Shown here piece after piece: positions 1 through 11,281 of a stretch of 64,000 nt of DNA. This stretch comes from Jannaschia rubra (GTDB lineage: Bacteria > Pseudomonadota > Alphaproteobacteria > Rhodobacterales > Rhodobacteraceae): the NCBI RefSeq assembly GCF_001403735.1, contig NZ_CXPG01000021.1, positions 1-64,000 of the forward strand, given 5' to 3'. The position numbers were made by a program, and so were the translations under genes. The notes under the pieces were generated by a model. It was not told the DNA's origin. It saw nothing but the letters and a program-made list of their open reading frames with translations, and searched no databases. Numbering within the stretch: the first letter of the stretch is position 1; each line of letters begins with the position of its first letter.

Positions 1-70
1 GGGGGGCCGCGCCCGCCGCACCCTGCCGCCCGTGCGGACCGGGTTCAAGACCGCCCCGAACGCCGGCGGT

Positions 71-724
71 TCAGCGTGTCGTTTCGGTCAGCCTGCGGGC
101 GACGTAATCGCGGACGCTCCCGATCATCGGATCCATGTAGGGGTCTTCGAAGAAGTGGCCCGCGCCCTCCATCTCCTCGTGGGTGATGGTGATGCCCTTC
201 TGCTCGTGCAGCTTGCCGACCAGCGCGCGCGTGTCGGCAGGCGGGGCCACGCGATCGTTCGCGCCGTTGATGATGAGGCCCGAGGACGGACAGGGGGCGA
301 GGAAGCTGAAATCATAGCGGTCAGCGGGCGGCGAGACCGAGATGAAGCCCGTGATCTCGGGACGGCGCATCAGAAGCTGCATCCCGATCCACGCGCCGAA
401 GGAGAATCCGGCGACCCAGCAGTGCTTGGCGTTCGGGTTCAGCGCCTGAAGATAGTCCAGCGCCGATGCCGCGTCCGAAAGTTCACCGATGCCCTGGTCG
501 TATTCGCCCTGACTGCGGCCCACGCCGCGGAAGTTGAAGCGCAGGACGGTGAACCCCAGCTCCAGAAAGACGTAGTGGAGGTTGTAGACGACCCGATTGT
601 TCATCGTGCCGCCGAACTGCGGATGGGGATGCAGGACAATGGCGATCGGCGCATCCTTGTGCTTCTGCGGGTGATAGCGGCCTTCGAGGCGGCCTTCGGG
701 GCCGGGGAAGATCACTTCGGGCAT
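71..724 (-). CDS. Alpha/beta hydrolase, dienelactone-hydrolase-like
   Basis: A cytosolic alpha/beta-hydrolase of 217 residues with unknown substrate. The nucleophile elbow reads GFSFGAW (Ser about residue 109), preceded by an oxyanion-type HPHPQFGG loop near residue 33. The acid is probably the Asp in NGANDRV and the catalytic His lies in GAGHFFEDP near the C-terminus, so the triad looks complete. No signal peptide or membrane segment is visible. It is divergent from iscR with about 150 bp between the starts. From memory, a gene of this type often sits beside the suf operon in Rhodobacterales, but no role in Fe-S assembly follows from the sequence. The family is certain and the function is not. 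Confidence 0.85.
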   Translation of the reverse strand: MPEVIFPGPEGRLEGRYHPQKHKDAPIAIVLHPHPQFGGTMNNRVVYNLHYVFLELGFTVLRFNFRGVGRSQGEYDQGIGELSDAASALDYLQALNPNAKHCWVAGFSFGAWIGMQLLMRRPEITGFISVSPPADRYDFSFLAPCPSSGLIINGANDRVAPPADTRALVGKLHEQKGITITHEEMEGAGHFFEDPYMDPMIGSVRDYVARRLTETTR

Positions 725-873
725 GGGCGTTCCTTACATTCGGGGCCGTCGCGTGTGCGGGCGCGGTCGGTGTTGACGCTGGCGGGGGGCAGGGGGATAA
801 CCCCCGGAGAGCCGCCGTTCCCGCACGTCTAGGCAGGTAAGCGCAACGGCCGTGGGCGTCAATCGGAGGGGCC

Positions 874-1332
874 ATGAAGCTGAGCACCAAGGGACGTTAC
901 GCGATGGTCGCGCTCGCCGATTTGGCGCAGCAGGCCGATGGGGCGACGACCTCGCTCGCCGAAGTGTCGAAGCGACAGAGCATCTCTCTGCCCTATCTCG
1001 AACAGCTTTTTGTCAAGTTGCGCCGCGCGGGCCTGGTCGAGTCCGTACGCGGGCCGGGGGGCGGATACCGGCTGGCCCGTTCGGCCTCCGACATCCGCGT
1101 GTCGGACATCCTTGAGGCGGTGGACGAGACGGTATCGGCCATGCACACCGGCGCGGGCGCCTCGGGCGGGTCGTCGGGATCTCGCGCGCAGAGCATGACG
1201 AACCGCCTGTGGGAATCGCTGTCGGCGCATGTCTACGTCTTCCTGCACCAGACGCGGTTATCGGACGTGGTGGACAATGCGCTGGTGCCCTGTCCGGCCG
1301 TGCCCTCGCTGTTCGAGGTGGTGGACGAATAG
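874..1332 (+). CDS. iscR: Rrf2-family Fe-S regulator IscR, single-cysteine type
   Basis: Transcriptional regulator of the Fe-S assembly operon that follows. The N-terminal winged helix (MKLSTKGRYA through GGGYRLAR, residues 1-70) is typical Rrf2/IscR. The region that carries three cluster-binding cysteines in E. coli IscR (around residues 92-104) reads HTGAGASGGSSGSR and has no cysteine. The only cysteine in the 152 residues is Cys140, in VPCPAVPS. Published work on Rhodobacter sphaeroides IscR describes this single-cysteine type as a distinct Fe-S-binding form. A good ribosome site (GGAGGGG) precedes the ATG. The gene is 45 bp upstream of iscS, and an IscR-type palindrome lies inside iscS. 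Confidence 0.92.
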   Translation: MKLSTKGRYAMVALADLAQQADGATTSLAEVSKRQSISLPYLEQLFVKLRRAGLVESVRGPGGGYRLARSASDIRVSDILEAVDETVSAMHTGAGASGGSSGSRAQSMTNRLWESLSAHVYVFLHQTRLSDVVDNALVPCPAVPSLFEVVDE

Positions 1333-1377
1333 GGCCGTTGCGGACACGGCGGGCCGAACTCTGACGAAGGAAACGCC

Positions 1378-2415
1378 ATGACCGGCCGGGTCTATCTGGA
1401 CTGGAACGCGACGGCGCCGCTGCGCCCGGAGGCGCGGGCGGCGATGGCCGCCGCGATGGATGTCGTGGGCAACCCGTCGTCGGTGCATGCCGAAGGCCGC
1501 GCGGCGAAGGCCCTGGTGGAGCGGGCACGGGCGCAGGTCGCCACGGCCTTCGGGGCGTCGTCCGCAGATGTGGTCTTCGTGTCAGGTGCGACCGAGGCGG
1601 CGGCGCTGGCGATGGCCAGGCGCACCCTCGCCACCGCGCCGGTGGAGCATGAGGCCGTCGCCGCCTGGGGAGACGGGACGCTGCCCGTCGACGAACGCGG
1701 CGGGGTCACCGTAATCGACCCTGCGGCGACAGCCCTGCAACTCGCGAATTCCGAGACCGGCATCCTGCAGGACCTGCCGCCCGGAATCGCGGTCAGCGAC
1801 ATGACGCAGGCCTTCGGCAAGGTGCCGCTGGCCTTCGACTGGACCGGGGCCGACATGGCCTTGATTTCCGCGCACAAGCTGGGCGGGCCGAAAGGCATCG
1901 GTGCCTTGGTCATCCGGCGCGGCCTGGACGTGGCCGCGCAGATCCGCGGAGGCGGGCAGGAGATGGGGCGCCGGTCGGGCACCGAGAACATCACCGGCAT
2001 CGCCGGTTTCGGCGCCGCGGCGGAGGCAGCAGCCCGCGATCTGGAGCGCGGGGAATGGGACCGGGTTGCCGAACTTAGAACTTTTCTAGAAACAAGACTT
2101 GAGGACTCCGGCAATCTGACTATTTTAGTCGGGAAGGAATCGAAACGTCTGCCCAACACGACCTGTATCATCACGCCCGGATGGCGCGGCGAGACGCAGG
2201 TGATGGCGCTGGATCTGGCCGGCTTCGCGATATCCGCGGGATCGGCCTGCAGCAGCGGCAAGGTCCGCAGCAGCGCCGTCCTCGGCGCCATGGGATACGG
2301 CCCGGGCGAAGCGGACTGCGCGATCCGCGTGTCGCTGGGACCGGACGTGACGCAGGAACAGATGGCCCGGTTCGTCGAGACGTTCCGCCGGCTGCAGGAC
2401 AGGAGACGGAGATGA
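1378..2415 (+). CDS. iscS: Cysteine desulfurase, IscS/NifS type
   Basis: PLP enzyme that takes sulfur from cysteine as persulfide for Fe-S cluster assembly. The N-terminus [15 protein letters not shown] is typical of class I desulfurases. The PLP lysine is Lys167 in [10 protein letters not shown] and the persulfide cysteine is Cys291 in SAGSACSSG. At 345 residues it is somewhat shorter than the roughly 400-residue E. coli IscS. Its TGA overlaps the ATG of sufB (ATGA), so translation is probably coupled. Codons for about residues 232-251 are oddly AT-rich (AGA, CTA, TTA, ACA, ATT), unlike the rest of the gene. That patch coincides with two operator-like palindromes listed separately. Confidence 0.93.
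   Translation: MTGRVYLDWNATAPLRPEARAAMAAAMDVVGNPSSVHAEGRAAKALVERARAQVATAFGASSADVVFVSGATEAAALAMARRTLATAPVEHEAVAAWGDGTLPVDERGGVTVIDPAATALQLANSETGILQDLPPGIAVSDMTQAFGKVPLAFDWTGADMALISAHKLGGPKGIGALVIRRGLDVAAQIRGGGQEMGRRSGTENITGIAGFGAAAEAAARDLERGEWDRVAELRTFLETRLEDSGNLTILVGKESKRLPNTTCIITPGWRGETQVMALDLAGFAISAGSACSSGKVRSSAVLGAMGYGPGEADCAIRVSLGPDVTQEQMARFVETFRRLQDRRRR
2075..2091 (+). promoter_or_regulatory. Irr-like (ICE) box inside iscS
   Basis: The sequence TTAGAA-CTT-TTCTAG followed by AA lies in an AT-rich stretch of the iscS coding region. It resembles the iron control element bound by Irr in alphaproteobacteria (roughly TTTAGAA...TTCTAAA), with one half-site mismatch. It lies about 27 bp upstream of an IscR-type palindrome and about 320 bp upstream of sufB. 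This placement suggests an internal iron-regulated promoter for sufBCDS. The assignment is an inference from motif resemblance only. Confidence 0.5.
2116..2133 (+). promoter_or_regulatory. IscR-type palindromic site inside iscS, with possible internal promoter
   Basis: The stretch CTGACTATTTTAGTCGGG contains a perfect inverted repeat, GACTA-TTT-TAGTC. It matches the core of the E. coli type 1 IscR consensus (YYGACTRwwwYAGTCRRS) at every defined position. A plausible -35 (TTGAGG at 2099) and -10 (TATTTT at 2121) with 16 bp spacing overlap it, so IscR binding would block that promoter. In R. sphaeroides the isc-suf operon is reported to have several promoters bound by IscR, Irr and OxyR. The match is seen directly. 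Function is inferred. Confidence 0.7.
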
Positions 2416-3923
2416 CCGCTTTGGACGATATTCGGGTGAAGGAGGGCGTGGACGCCGAAACCGTCGATGCGGTCAAGGCGCTGTCGGGCACCTACAAGCA
2501 CGGCTGGAACACCGAGATCGAGATGGAATACGCCCCCAAGGGGCTGTCCGAGGATATCGTTCGCCTGATCTCCGCCAAGAACGAGGAGCCGGAGTGGATG
2601 ACCGACTGGCGGCTGGAGGCCTATCGCCGCTGGCTGACCTTGAAGGAGCCCAAGTGGGCGATGGTCGAATACCCCGCGATCGACTTTCAGGACCAGTATT
2701 ACTACGCTCGCCCCGCCAGCATGGCCGTCAAGCCCAAGTCGCTGGACGAGGTCGACCCGAAGCTTCTGGAAACCTACAAGAAGCTGGGCATTCCGCTCAA
2801 GGAGCAGGCGATTCTGGCCGGTGTGGAGCCGGGACCGGAAGACCGTAAGGTCGCCGTCGATGCGGTGTTCGATTCCGTCTCCGTCGGCACGACCTTCCGC
2901 AAGGAACTGGCGAAGGCCGGCGTGATCTTCTGCTCCATCTCGGAAGCTATCCGCGAGCATCCAGAACTGGTACGCAAGTATCTCGGCACGGTCGTGCCGC
3001 AGTCCGATAACTACTATGCGACTCTCAACTCCGCGGTCTTTTCCGACGGCAGCTTCGTCTACATCCCCAAGGGCGTCCGCTGCCCCATGGAGCTGTCGAC
3101 CTATTTCCGCATCAACGCCGAGAACACCGGCCAGTTCGAGCGGACCCTCATCATCGCCGAGGAGGGCAGTCACGTCAGCTATCTCGAAGGCTGCACAGCG
3201 CCCCAGCGCGACATCGCGCAGCTTCACGCCGCCGTGGTCGAAATCGTCATTCTCGACGATGCAGAGGTGAAATATTCCACCGTCCAGAACTGGTATCCGG
3301 GCGACGAGAACGGCAAGGGCGGCATCTACAACTTCGTCACCAAGCGCGCCGACTGCCGGGGTGCGCGGTCCAAGGTGATGTGGACGCAGGTGGAAACCGG
3401 CTCCGCGGTGACGTGGAAATACCCGTCCTGCATCCTGCGCGGCGATGACAGCCAGGGCGAGTTCTATTCCATCGCAATCGCCAACAACATGCAGCAGGCC
3501 GACACCGGCACAAAGATGATCCACCTGGGCAAGAATACCCGAAGCCGGATCGTGTCCAAGGGCATCAGCGCCGGTCGTGCGCAGAACACCTATCGAGGAC
3601 TGGTGTCGATGCATCCCAAGGCCAAGAACTCGCGCAACTACACCCAATGCGACAGCCTTCTGATCGGCTCGCACTGCGGCGCGCATACCGTTCCCTACAT
3701 CGAGGTGCGCAACAACAGCAGCCGCGTAGAACACGAAGCGACGACGTCCAAGGTGGATGACGACCAGCTGTTCTACTGCCGCTCGCGCGGGATGGACGAG
3801 GAGGAGGCCGTGGCGCTGGTCGTCAACGGCTTCTGCAAGGAGGTCCTGCAAGCCCTGCCCATGGAATTCGCCATGGAGGCGCAGCAGCTTGTGGCCATCT
3901 CGCTGGAGGGGTCGGTCGGCTGA
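2412..3923 (+). CDS. sufB: Fe-S cluster scaffold subunit SufB
   Basis: Scaffold subunit of the SufBC2D complex on which Fe-S clusters are built. The 503-residue product begins [17 protein letters not shown] and contains features conserved in Suf[21 protein letters not shown], the [14 protein letters not shown] block, and the QCDSLLIG / [11 protein letters not shown] region with the cysteine used for cluster assembly. The start at 2412 is preferred because it overlaps the iscS stop (ATGA) behind a GGAGACGGAG ribosome site; the frame is open further upstream but not SufB-like there. A 54-bp gap separates it from sufC. Confidence 0.97.
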   Translation: MTALDDIRVKEGVDAETVDAVKALSGTYKHGWNTEIEMEYAPKGLSEDIVRLISAKNEEPEWMTDWRLEAYRRWLTLKEPKWAMVEYPAIDFQDQYYYARPASMAVKPKSLDEVDPKLLETYKKLGIPLKEQAILAGVEPGPEDRKVAVDAVFDSVSVGTTFRKELAKAGVIFCSISEAIREHPELVRKYLGTVVPQSDNYYATLNSAVFSDGSFVYIPKGVRCPMELSTYFRINAENTGQFERTLIIAEEGSHVSYLEGCTAPQRDIAQLHAAVVEIVILDDAEVKYSTVQNWYPGDENGKGGIYNFVTKRADCRGARSKVMWTQVETGSAVTWKYPSCILRGDDSQGEFYSIAIANNMQQADTGTKMIHLGKNTRSRIVSKGISAGRAQNTYRGLVSMHPKAKNSRNYTQCDSLLIGSHCGAHTVPYIEVRNNSSRVEHEATTSKVDDDQLFYCRSRGMDEEEAVALVVNGFCKEVLQALPMEFAMEAQQLVAISLEGSVG

Positions 3924-3977
3924 ACGTCGCCTCGCAACCTGTTGAAACATTGAATCCCGAAGTGGGGGAACGCCGTC

Positions 3978-4732
<755 letters not shown>

Positions 4733-4733
<1 letters not shown>

Positions 4734-5986
4734 TGGTAGCCGATCCCCGCACGACCGCCACCGACGAACGGCTCGACGCGCTGACCCTGCCGGCTGGCAA
4801 CGGCTGGCTTCATGCCGCGCGCAAGGACGCTCTGGGCCGCCTGCGCGCCGTTGGCCTGCCGGTGCGGCGCGACGAATACTGGCGCTTCACCAATCCCGCC
4901 CCGCTGGTTCGTGTCGCGCCCGCGCCCGACGCGCCTACGCAGACCGACGATCCGTTCGACGGCGTCGACGCCTATGTGATCACGATCGACGGCGACCGGC
5001 TCGACCTGCCCGACGGCGCGCCGGACGGGCTTGAGATCACGACCCTGTCCAAGGTGGCGGAGGCCGACATTCACTGGGTCCGCGACCTCTATGGCAAGTT
5101 GGAGGCCGCGGGCTCCCGCCCCGTGTCGCGGCCCTTCGCAATGCTCAACACCGCCTTCGCAACTGGCGGACTGGCGATCCGCGTGATGGCGAAGGTGTCG
5201 CGGCCGATTCACATCCGCACCATCGGCGGCACCGACCCGATCCTGCACCATGTGGTGAAGGTGGATGCGGATGCCGCGGTCACGATCCTGGAATCCGGTA
5301 CTGCCGGCGCGCGGTCCAACATCGTGACCGAGGTGGACGTGGCCGACCGCGCCGCCTTCGACCACATCCGCGTTCAGGGCCCTGACCACGCGCGCCACGT
5401 CAACACGCACCTTTTCGCCCGGCTGGGCACCGGAAGCGCGTTCAAGTCCTTCACCCTCTCGGCGAACGGCCAGTTTACCCGCAACGAAGCGGTGATCGAG
5501 TTGACCGGCGACGACGCCACAGCGCATGTCGCGGGCGCGGCCTTCGGGCGGGACGACCTGCATCATGACGACACGGTCTTCGTAATCCACGATGCCTGCG
5601 ATTGCGAAAGTCGTCAGGTGTTCAAGAAGGTGCTGCGTGATGGAGCTACCGGCGTGTTCCAAGGCAAGATTCTTGTGAAGGAAGGCGCGCAAAAGACCGA
5701 CGGCTATCAGATCAGCCAGGCACTTCTGCTAGACGACGACAGCGTCTTTCTCGCCAAGCCGGAGCTGGAGATCTACGCCGACGATGTCGCTTGCTCCCAT
5801 GGCTCCACCACCGGCGCCATCGACGAGACGGCGCTGTTCTACCTGCGGTCGCGCGGGGTGTCGAAGCGAGTCGCAACCGACCTTCTGGTGCTCAGCTTCC
5901 TGACCGAAGCGGTGGATGAGATCGCGGACGACGGGCTGCGCGATCACGTCGGGGGGCTGATGGCCGACTGGCTGTCGCGCGACTGA
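4733..5986 (+). CDS. sufD: Fe-S assembly protein SufD
   Basis: SufB paralogue that pairs with SufB on the SufC dimer. The 417-residue protein has the SufD hallmark near its N-terminus (RRDEYWRFTNPAPL). The C-terminal beta-helix core contains KTDGYQISQALLLDD and the segment ADDVACSHGSTTGAIDETALFYLRSRG, split here by description only. That part is shared by SufB and SufD and includes the conserved CSHG. The ATG at 4733 was chosen because it overlaps the sufC stop and gives the expected N-terminus. The reading frame extends further upstream only as a shadow inside sufC. Confidence 0.95.
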
Positions 5987-5987
5987 C

Positions 5988-6537
5988 GTGTCGGTCACGC
6001 GCGACATTCCGCGGGCGTGGGCGCGGCCCCGTCGCGTCATGGCGGAGCGACTGTCGCATGGCCCAGACGACAAGGTCGCCTTCGTCTATCTCGCGGCCGC
6101 GTCCCTTCTCGGGTTCGTCGCGCAACTGCCCGGCCTCGTCCAGCGTGCCCGAACGCCGGACCCCGTATTCGAGGGGCTGATCGTCTCGGAAAGCGCCCGC
6201 GTCGGCACCGAGGTGCCCGCCAACATCGTCGACGCGAAGTTCGAGGCTCTGTTTTCGGGCGCGCTGATGGCCTGGATCTTCATCGTTCCGCTCGTGCTCT
6301 ACGTCTTCGCCGCGCTCTCGCATTTGATCGCGCGCGCAATGGGCGGACGGGGCAGCGGCCTGCGCGCCCGTGTCGCCTTGTTCTGGTCTTTCCTCTGCGT
6401 CACGCCTGCGCTGTTGCTGCTGGGTCTCACGACCGGCTTCGTCGGTCCCGGCCCGGCACAGGCGCTGGTCGGCGTGATCACGCTCTGCGCCTTCATCTGG
6501 ATCTGGCTCAATTCCCTCTATGTCGCGGAGACACCTC

Positions 6538-6545
<8 letters not shown>
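5988..6545 (+). CDS. YIP1-family-like membrane protein in the suf operon
   Basis: An integral membrane protein of 185 residues with about four hydrophobic segments (around residues 30-50, 90-110, 130-150 and 155-175). It has no recognised catalytic motif. I place it in the YIP1-like family that, from memory, sits between sufD and sufS in many Rhodobacterales. The start is a GTG one base after the sufD stop; an ATG at 6039 would remove the conserved-looking N-terminus MSVTRDIPRAW. It overlaps the sufS start by 8 bp. The link to Fe-S assembly comes only from its position. Confidence 0.75.
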
Positions 6546-7758
<1,213 letters not shown>

Positions 7759-7763
7759 CCGCC

Positions 7764-8228
7764 TCAGCGCAGGGTAAAATCGGCCACTGTCGCGCCCGTA
7801 ATCCGCAGAAGGTCGCCCGGCGCGACCGGGAAGACGTGGCGCGGCGTTCCGGCAGCGGCCCAGACGACGTCGAACGCCATCAGCCGGGCATCGAGCCACA
7901 TCGGCACCGGTGTCAGGTGCCCCACGGGCGAGACGCCGCCGATAGCGAAGCCGGTGACGGCGCGTACCGTGTCGGCATCGGCCCGCGTCAGCCGACCCCC
8001 GGCCAGCGCGCTGGCCCTGACGCCATCGACTTGATTGCCGCCGGCCGCCAGGAACAGGGCGCAGCCTTCACTGCGGGTAAAGACGATGGATTTCGCGATC
8101 TGGTCCACCGTGCACCCCACCGCGTCGGCGGCCGCCTGCGCAGTGCGGCAATCGCCCAGTTCCACGGGCGCGCCGGTCAGGCCGGCAACGCGCAGGGCGG
8201 CGGTCACGCGGGTCAGGCTTCGGCTCAT
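7764..8228 (-). CDS. YbaK/EbsC-family aminoacyl-tRNA deacylase
   Basis: Small cytosolic editing-type protein of 154 residues. The family hydrolyses mischarged aminoacyl-tRNAs such as Cys-tRNAPro. Conserved features are the Lys in DQIAKSIVF (about residue 46), AAGGNQVDG, and the loop TGFAIGGVSPVGHL that shapes the active site. The start at 8228 gives the usual short N-terminal helix; the frame remains open upstream only as an antisense shadow of glnE. It is convergent with sufS and divergent from glnE, with a 51-bp gap between the starts. Confidence 0.9.
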   Translation of the reverse strand: MSRSLTRVTAALRVAGLTGAPVELGDCRTAQAAADAVGCTVDQIAKSIVFTRSEGCALFLAAGGNQVDGVRASALAGGRLTRADADTVRAVTGFAIGGVSPVGHLTPVPMWLDARLMAFDVVWAAAGTPRHVFPVAPGDLLRITGATVADFTLR

Positions 8229-8279
8229 GCCCGCGTTCTGCCCGTTGACGCCGGCGACGCCAAGGGGCCTGATGCGGCC

Positions 8280-11027
8280 ATGTTCCGAAACCTCATCACC
8301 CGCCATCCCGTCCCCTTCGACGCAGAGGCCGGTGCCCGTGCCGCGGCCGATGTGCCGGTCGATGCAGGCGACCTGGTTGCCGGCGCGGCGGGATGCAGCC
8401 CCTATCTCGCCACGCTGATCGCACGCGAACGCGATTGGCTGGCGGACCTGTGGGACAATGACCCCGAGGCGGCGTTGGACGATATCCTGACCATGCTGGC
8501 GCAGGCAGAGGGCGATGTATCCGTGGCGCTCAGGGTCGCCAAGCGGCGTGTGGCGCTTCTGGTCGGGCTGGCTGAACTGGGCGGGGTCTGGCCGGTCATG
8601 CGGGCAACGGCGGCGCTGACGCGGTTCGCGGACGCGGCGCTCGGCAAGGCGCTGTCGGTGTCGCTTACCAAGGCAGCCAAGGGGCCGGTGACGGGCGACG
8701 GCGGGCTGGTCGCCATCGCCATGGGCAAGATGGGCGCGGGAGAGCTGAATTATTCCAGCGACATCGACCTTGTCCTGCTGTTCGACGAAGGCCGCTACGA
8801 CCCCGGCGACTATGCCGAGGCGCGGGCCATCCTGCTCCGGGTGGCGCGGCGGGCGATGGCGCTTCTCTCCGACATCACAGCCGAGGGCTATGTGTTCCGC
8901 ACCGACCTGCGCCTGCGCCCCGATCCGGCCAGCACGCCCATCGTCCTGTCGATGGAAGCGGCGGAGCGGTATTACGAGGCGATGGGCCGGACGTGGGAGC
9001 GCGCTGCCTGGATCAAGGCGCGCGCCGCCGCCGGGGCCATCGCGGCTGGCGAGGGGTTCCTTGACCGCATGACCCCCTTCGTGTGGCGCCGCCATCTGGA
9101 CTTCGCCGTCGTCGAGGAAGCCCACGACATGCGTCGCCGCATTCGCGATCACAAGGGCCTTGCGGGCGAGTGGCAGGTGCCGGGCCACGACGTCAAGCTG
9201 GGGCAGGGCGGCATCCGCGAGATCGAGTTCCTGACCCAGACGCAGCAGATCATCGCCGGCGGCCGCGACCCGTCGCTGCGCGTCCGTGGCACGCTGGAGG
9301 GGTTGGACCGTCTGGTGGATGCGGGCTGGGTTGCACCGGGCGACCGTGACGTGCTGACCGCGCAGTATCGCCACCTGCGCGCGGTCGAACATCGGGTGCA
9401 GATGGTGCAGGACGCGCAGACGCATCGCATCCCGAAGGACGCCGAGGGGTTGCGGCGTATGGCGTGTTTCATGGGGACGGACGATACCGACGCCTTTGTT
9501 GCCGACCTGCGCGACCGGATGCGCGCGGTCGAGGCGATCACCGACCCCAGCTTCGCCATCCCCGACCGTCACGAAGGCCCCACCGCGATCGAGGGGGCGG
9601 AGGCGATCACCGACCGCTGGACCACCTATCCCGCGCTCCGCTCCGGCCGCGCGCGCACCATCTTCGCCAGGCTCAGGCCGGGGCTTCTGGCCGCGCTGTC
9701 GGCAGCCGCCCGGCCGGAGGAGGCGCTGGCGGCCTTCGACGGCTTCCTGCGCGGCCTGCCGTCGGGGGTGCAGCTTTTCTCGCTGTTCGAAGCGAACCCG
9801 AGGCTCATCGCGCTGCTGGCCGACATCTGTGCCACCGCCCCCGATCTGGCGCGGCATCTGTCGCAGCATGCAGAGGTTCTGGACGCCGTCATCGACGGCT
9901 CGTTCCTCGCTCCCCTGCCGGAGGAGTGGGAGGCGCCCGCCCTCGACCCGGCGGAGTTCGAGGAGTCGATGACCGTCCTGCGGCGCTGGCATCGGGAGGA
10001 GCATTTCCGCATCGGCGTGCACCTGCTCCGGCGCCTCGTCGATCCGGGCACGGCCGGGACGGCCTATGCCGCGCTGGCGCAGGCCGTGCTGTCCGCTTCA
10101 TGGGACGTGGCGCTGGCCGAGACGGCGCGGCGCTATGGCCGGGTGCCGGGCCTGCGGCTCGCCGCGCTCGGGATGGGGTCGCTGGGTGTCGGGCGGCTGA
10201 CGGCACGGTCCGATCTGGACCTCGTGATCCTGCACGACGGGGCCGAGGCGGACGCTCTGTCCGACGGGTGGCGCCAGCTTGGGCCGGGTCAATGGGCGGC
10301 ACGGTTCACCCAGGTTCTCATCACGGTGCTGACCGCGCCCATGGGCGAGGGACGGCTCTACGAGGTGGATATGCGGTTGAGGCCGTCCGGCAAACAGGGG
10401 CCGGTCGCCACGCCCCTTTCGGGTTTCGTGAGCTATCAGGCGACCGAGGCCTGGATGTGGGAGCACATGGCCCTGACCCGCGCTCGCGCCATCGCAGGCG
10501 ACGACGAACTGCGCGCCGCCGCCGAGGATGCACGCCGCGCCGCCATCCGCGAAAGCCGCTTCTCCCATGACGAGGTGGTTTCAGGGCTGGCCGGGATGCG
10601 TGCCCGGCTTGCCGACGCGGGCCGCACCGGCGCTGGCCTGTCGGTCAAGTCGGGGCCGGGCCGGATGCAGGACATCGAACTCGCCGCGCAGGCCCATGCG
10701 CTGATCGCCGGGGCGGCGGAGCGGGGGGTGGCGGAACAGCTGTCGGTGGATGGCTGGCTGGACGCCGCGGCCCGCGCCGATCTCGTCGCAGCCCACCGCC
10801 TTCTGTCGCGGGTACAGCAGGTGCTTCGCCTGTTGACCGGCGACGATCCGCCGGGCGATCTGGGGGCGGGCGGCGATGCGTTCCTGGCGAAGGCCGTCGG
10901 AATGGACGATGCGGCTGCCGTCTCCGCAGCCTGCGACGTGGTGGCGGCGCAGGCGGCGGAACATGTCGACGCGGCGCTGGCCCGGGCGGGCGTCATGGCG
11001 GAACCTTTGGGGGAGGCGGGGGAATGA
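8280..11027 (+). CDS. glnE: Bifunctional glutamine synthetase adenylyltransferase/deadenylase
   Basis: Adds and removes AMP on glutamine synthetase in response to PII proteins, controlling nitrogen assimilation. The 915-residue protein carries two nucleotidyltransferase domains. The N-terminal deadenylase domain has YSSDIDLVLLFDEGRYD at about residue 160. The C-terminal adenylyltransferase domain has ARSDLDLVILHDG at about residue 643. Each keeps the paired aspartates. The region between them (TDRWTTYPALRSGRART onward) is the usual regulatory domain. Length fits the family. The stop overlaps the next ORF by an ATGA. Confidence 0.96.
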   Translation: MFRNLITRHPVPFDAEAGARAAADVPVDAGDLVAGAAGCSPYLATLIARERDWLADLWDNDPEAALDDILTMLAQAEGDVSVALRVAKRRVALLVGLAELGGVWPVMRATAALTRFADAALGKALSVSLTKAAKGPVTGDGGLVAIAMGKMGAGELNYSSDIDLVLLFDEGRYDPGDYAEARAILLRVARRAMALLSDITAEGYVFRTDLRLRPDPASTPIVLSMEAAERYYEAMGRTWERAAWIKARAAAGAIAAGEGFLDRMTPFVWRRHLDFAVVEEAHDMRRRIRDHKGLAGEWQVPGHDVKLGQGGIREIEFLTQTQQIIAGGRDPSLRVRGTLEGLDRLVDAGWVAPGDRDVLTAQYRHLRAVEHRVQMVQDAQTHRIPKDAEGLRRMACFMGTDDTDAFVADLRDRMRAVEAITDPSFAIPDRHEGPTAIEGAEAITDRWTTYPALRSGRARTIFARLRPGLLAALSAAARPEEALAAFDGFLRGLPSGVQLFSLFEANPRLIALLADICATAPDLARHLSQHAEVLDAVIDGSFLAPLPEEWEAPALDPAEFEESMTVLRRWHREEHFRIGVHLLRRLVDPGTAGTAYAALAQAVLSASWDVALAETARRYGRVPGLRLAALGMGSLGVGRLTARSDLDLVILHDGAEADALSDGWRQLGPGQWAARFTQVLITVLTAPMGEGRLYEVDMRLRPSGKQGPVATPLSGFVSYQATEAWMWEHMALTRARAIAGDDELRAAAEDARRAAIRESRFSHDEVVSGLAGMRARLADAGRTGAGLSVKSGPGRMQDIELAAQAHALIAGAAERGVAEQLSVDGWLDAAARADLVAAHRLLSRVQQVLRLLTGDDPPGDLGAGGDAFLAKAVGMDDAAAVSAACDVVAAQAAEHVDAALARAGVMAEPLGEAGE

Positions 11028-11281
11028 CCCAAGGCGGAAAGGGTCCGGACGACCCCAAGGGGTTGATCCACGAAGCCTACCGGATCGACGGGATCACGAC
11101 CGGGGAATGTCGTACCATCTTCCTCGACTGGGCGCTGTCGATGACGGGAGATCCGCGTCCGGCCATCGAGCGTCTCCTGCGCGACCGGCCCCCGCACCCC
11201 ATGACCGACGTCCTGCGCGAGGGGCTGTCCACGCCCGCCCGGACCGGTCGTCGGGGCGGCTGGGCGGGGCGGCGCGTCTAG
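11024..11281 (+). CDS. Small conserved hypothetical protein downstream of glnE
   Basis: An 85-residue soluble protein with no motif I recognise. It begins MTQGGKGPDDPKGLIHEAYRIDG and is moderately acidic early, with a basic Gly/Arg-rich tail. Its ATG overlaps the glnE stop, so it is very likely translated with glnE. Proteins with this 'LIHEAYRIDGIT...CRTIFLDW' flavour occur beside glnE in related bacteria, as far as I recall. The stop TAG overlaps the TAG of the convergent regulator within a CTAG tetranucleotide. Confidence 0.7.
   Translation: MTQGGKGPDDPKGLIHEAYRIDGITTGECRTIFLDWALSMTGDPRPAIERLLRDRPPHPMTDVLREGLSTPARTGRRGGWAGRRV

Noticed and set aside
792-805. GGGGG-ATAA-CCCCC hairpin upstream of iscR
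   Set aside because: Short, in a divergent region with no U-tract; it fits neither a terminator nor a known operator.
8229-10022. Long minus-strand frame extending upstream of the YbaK-like gene
   Set aside because: Only the first 154-residue end is YbaK-like; the rest is antisense to glnE.
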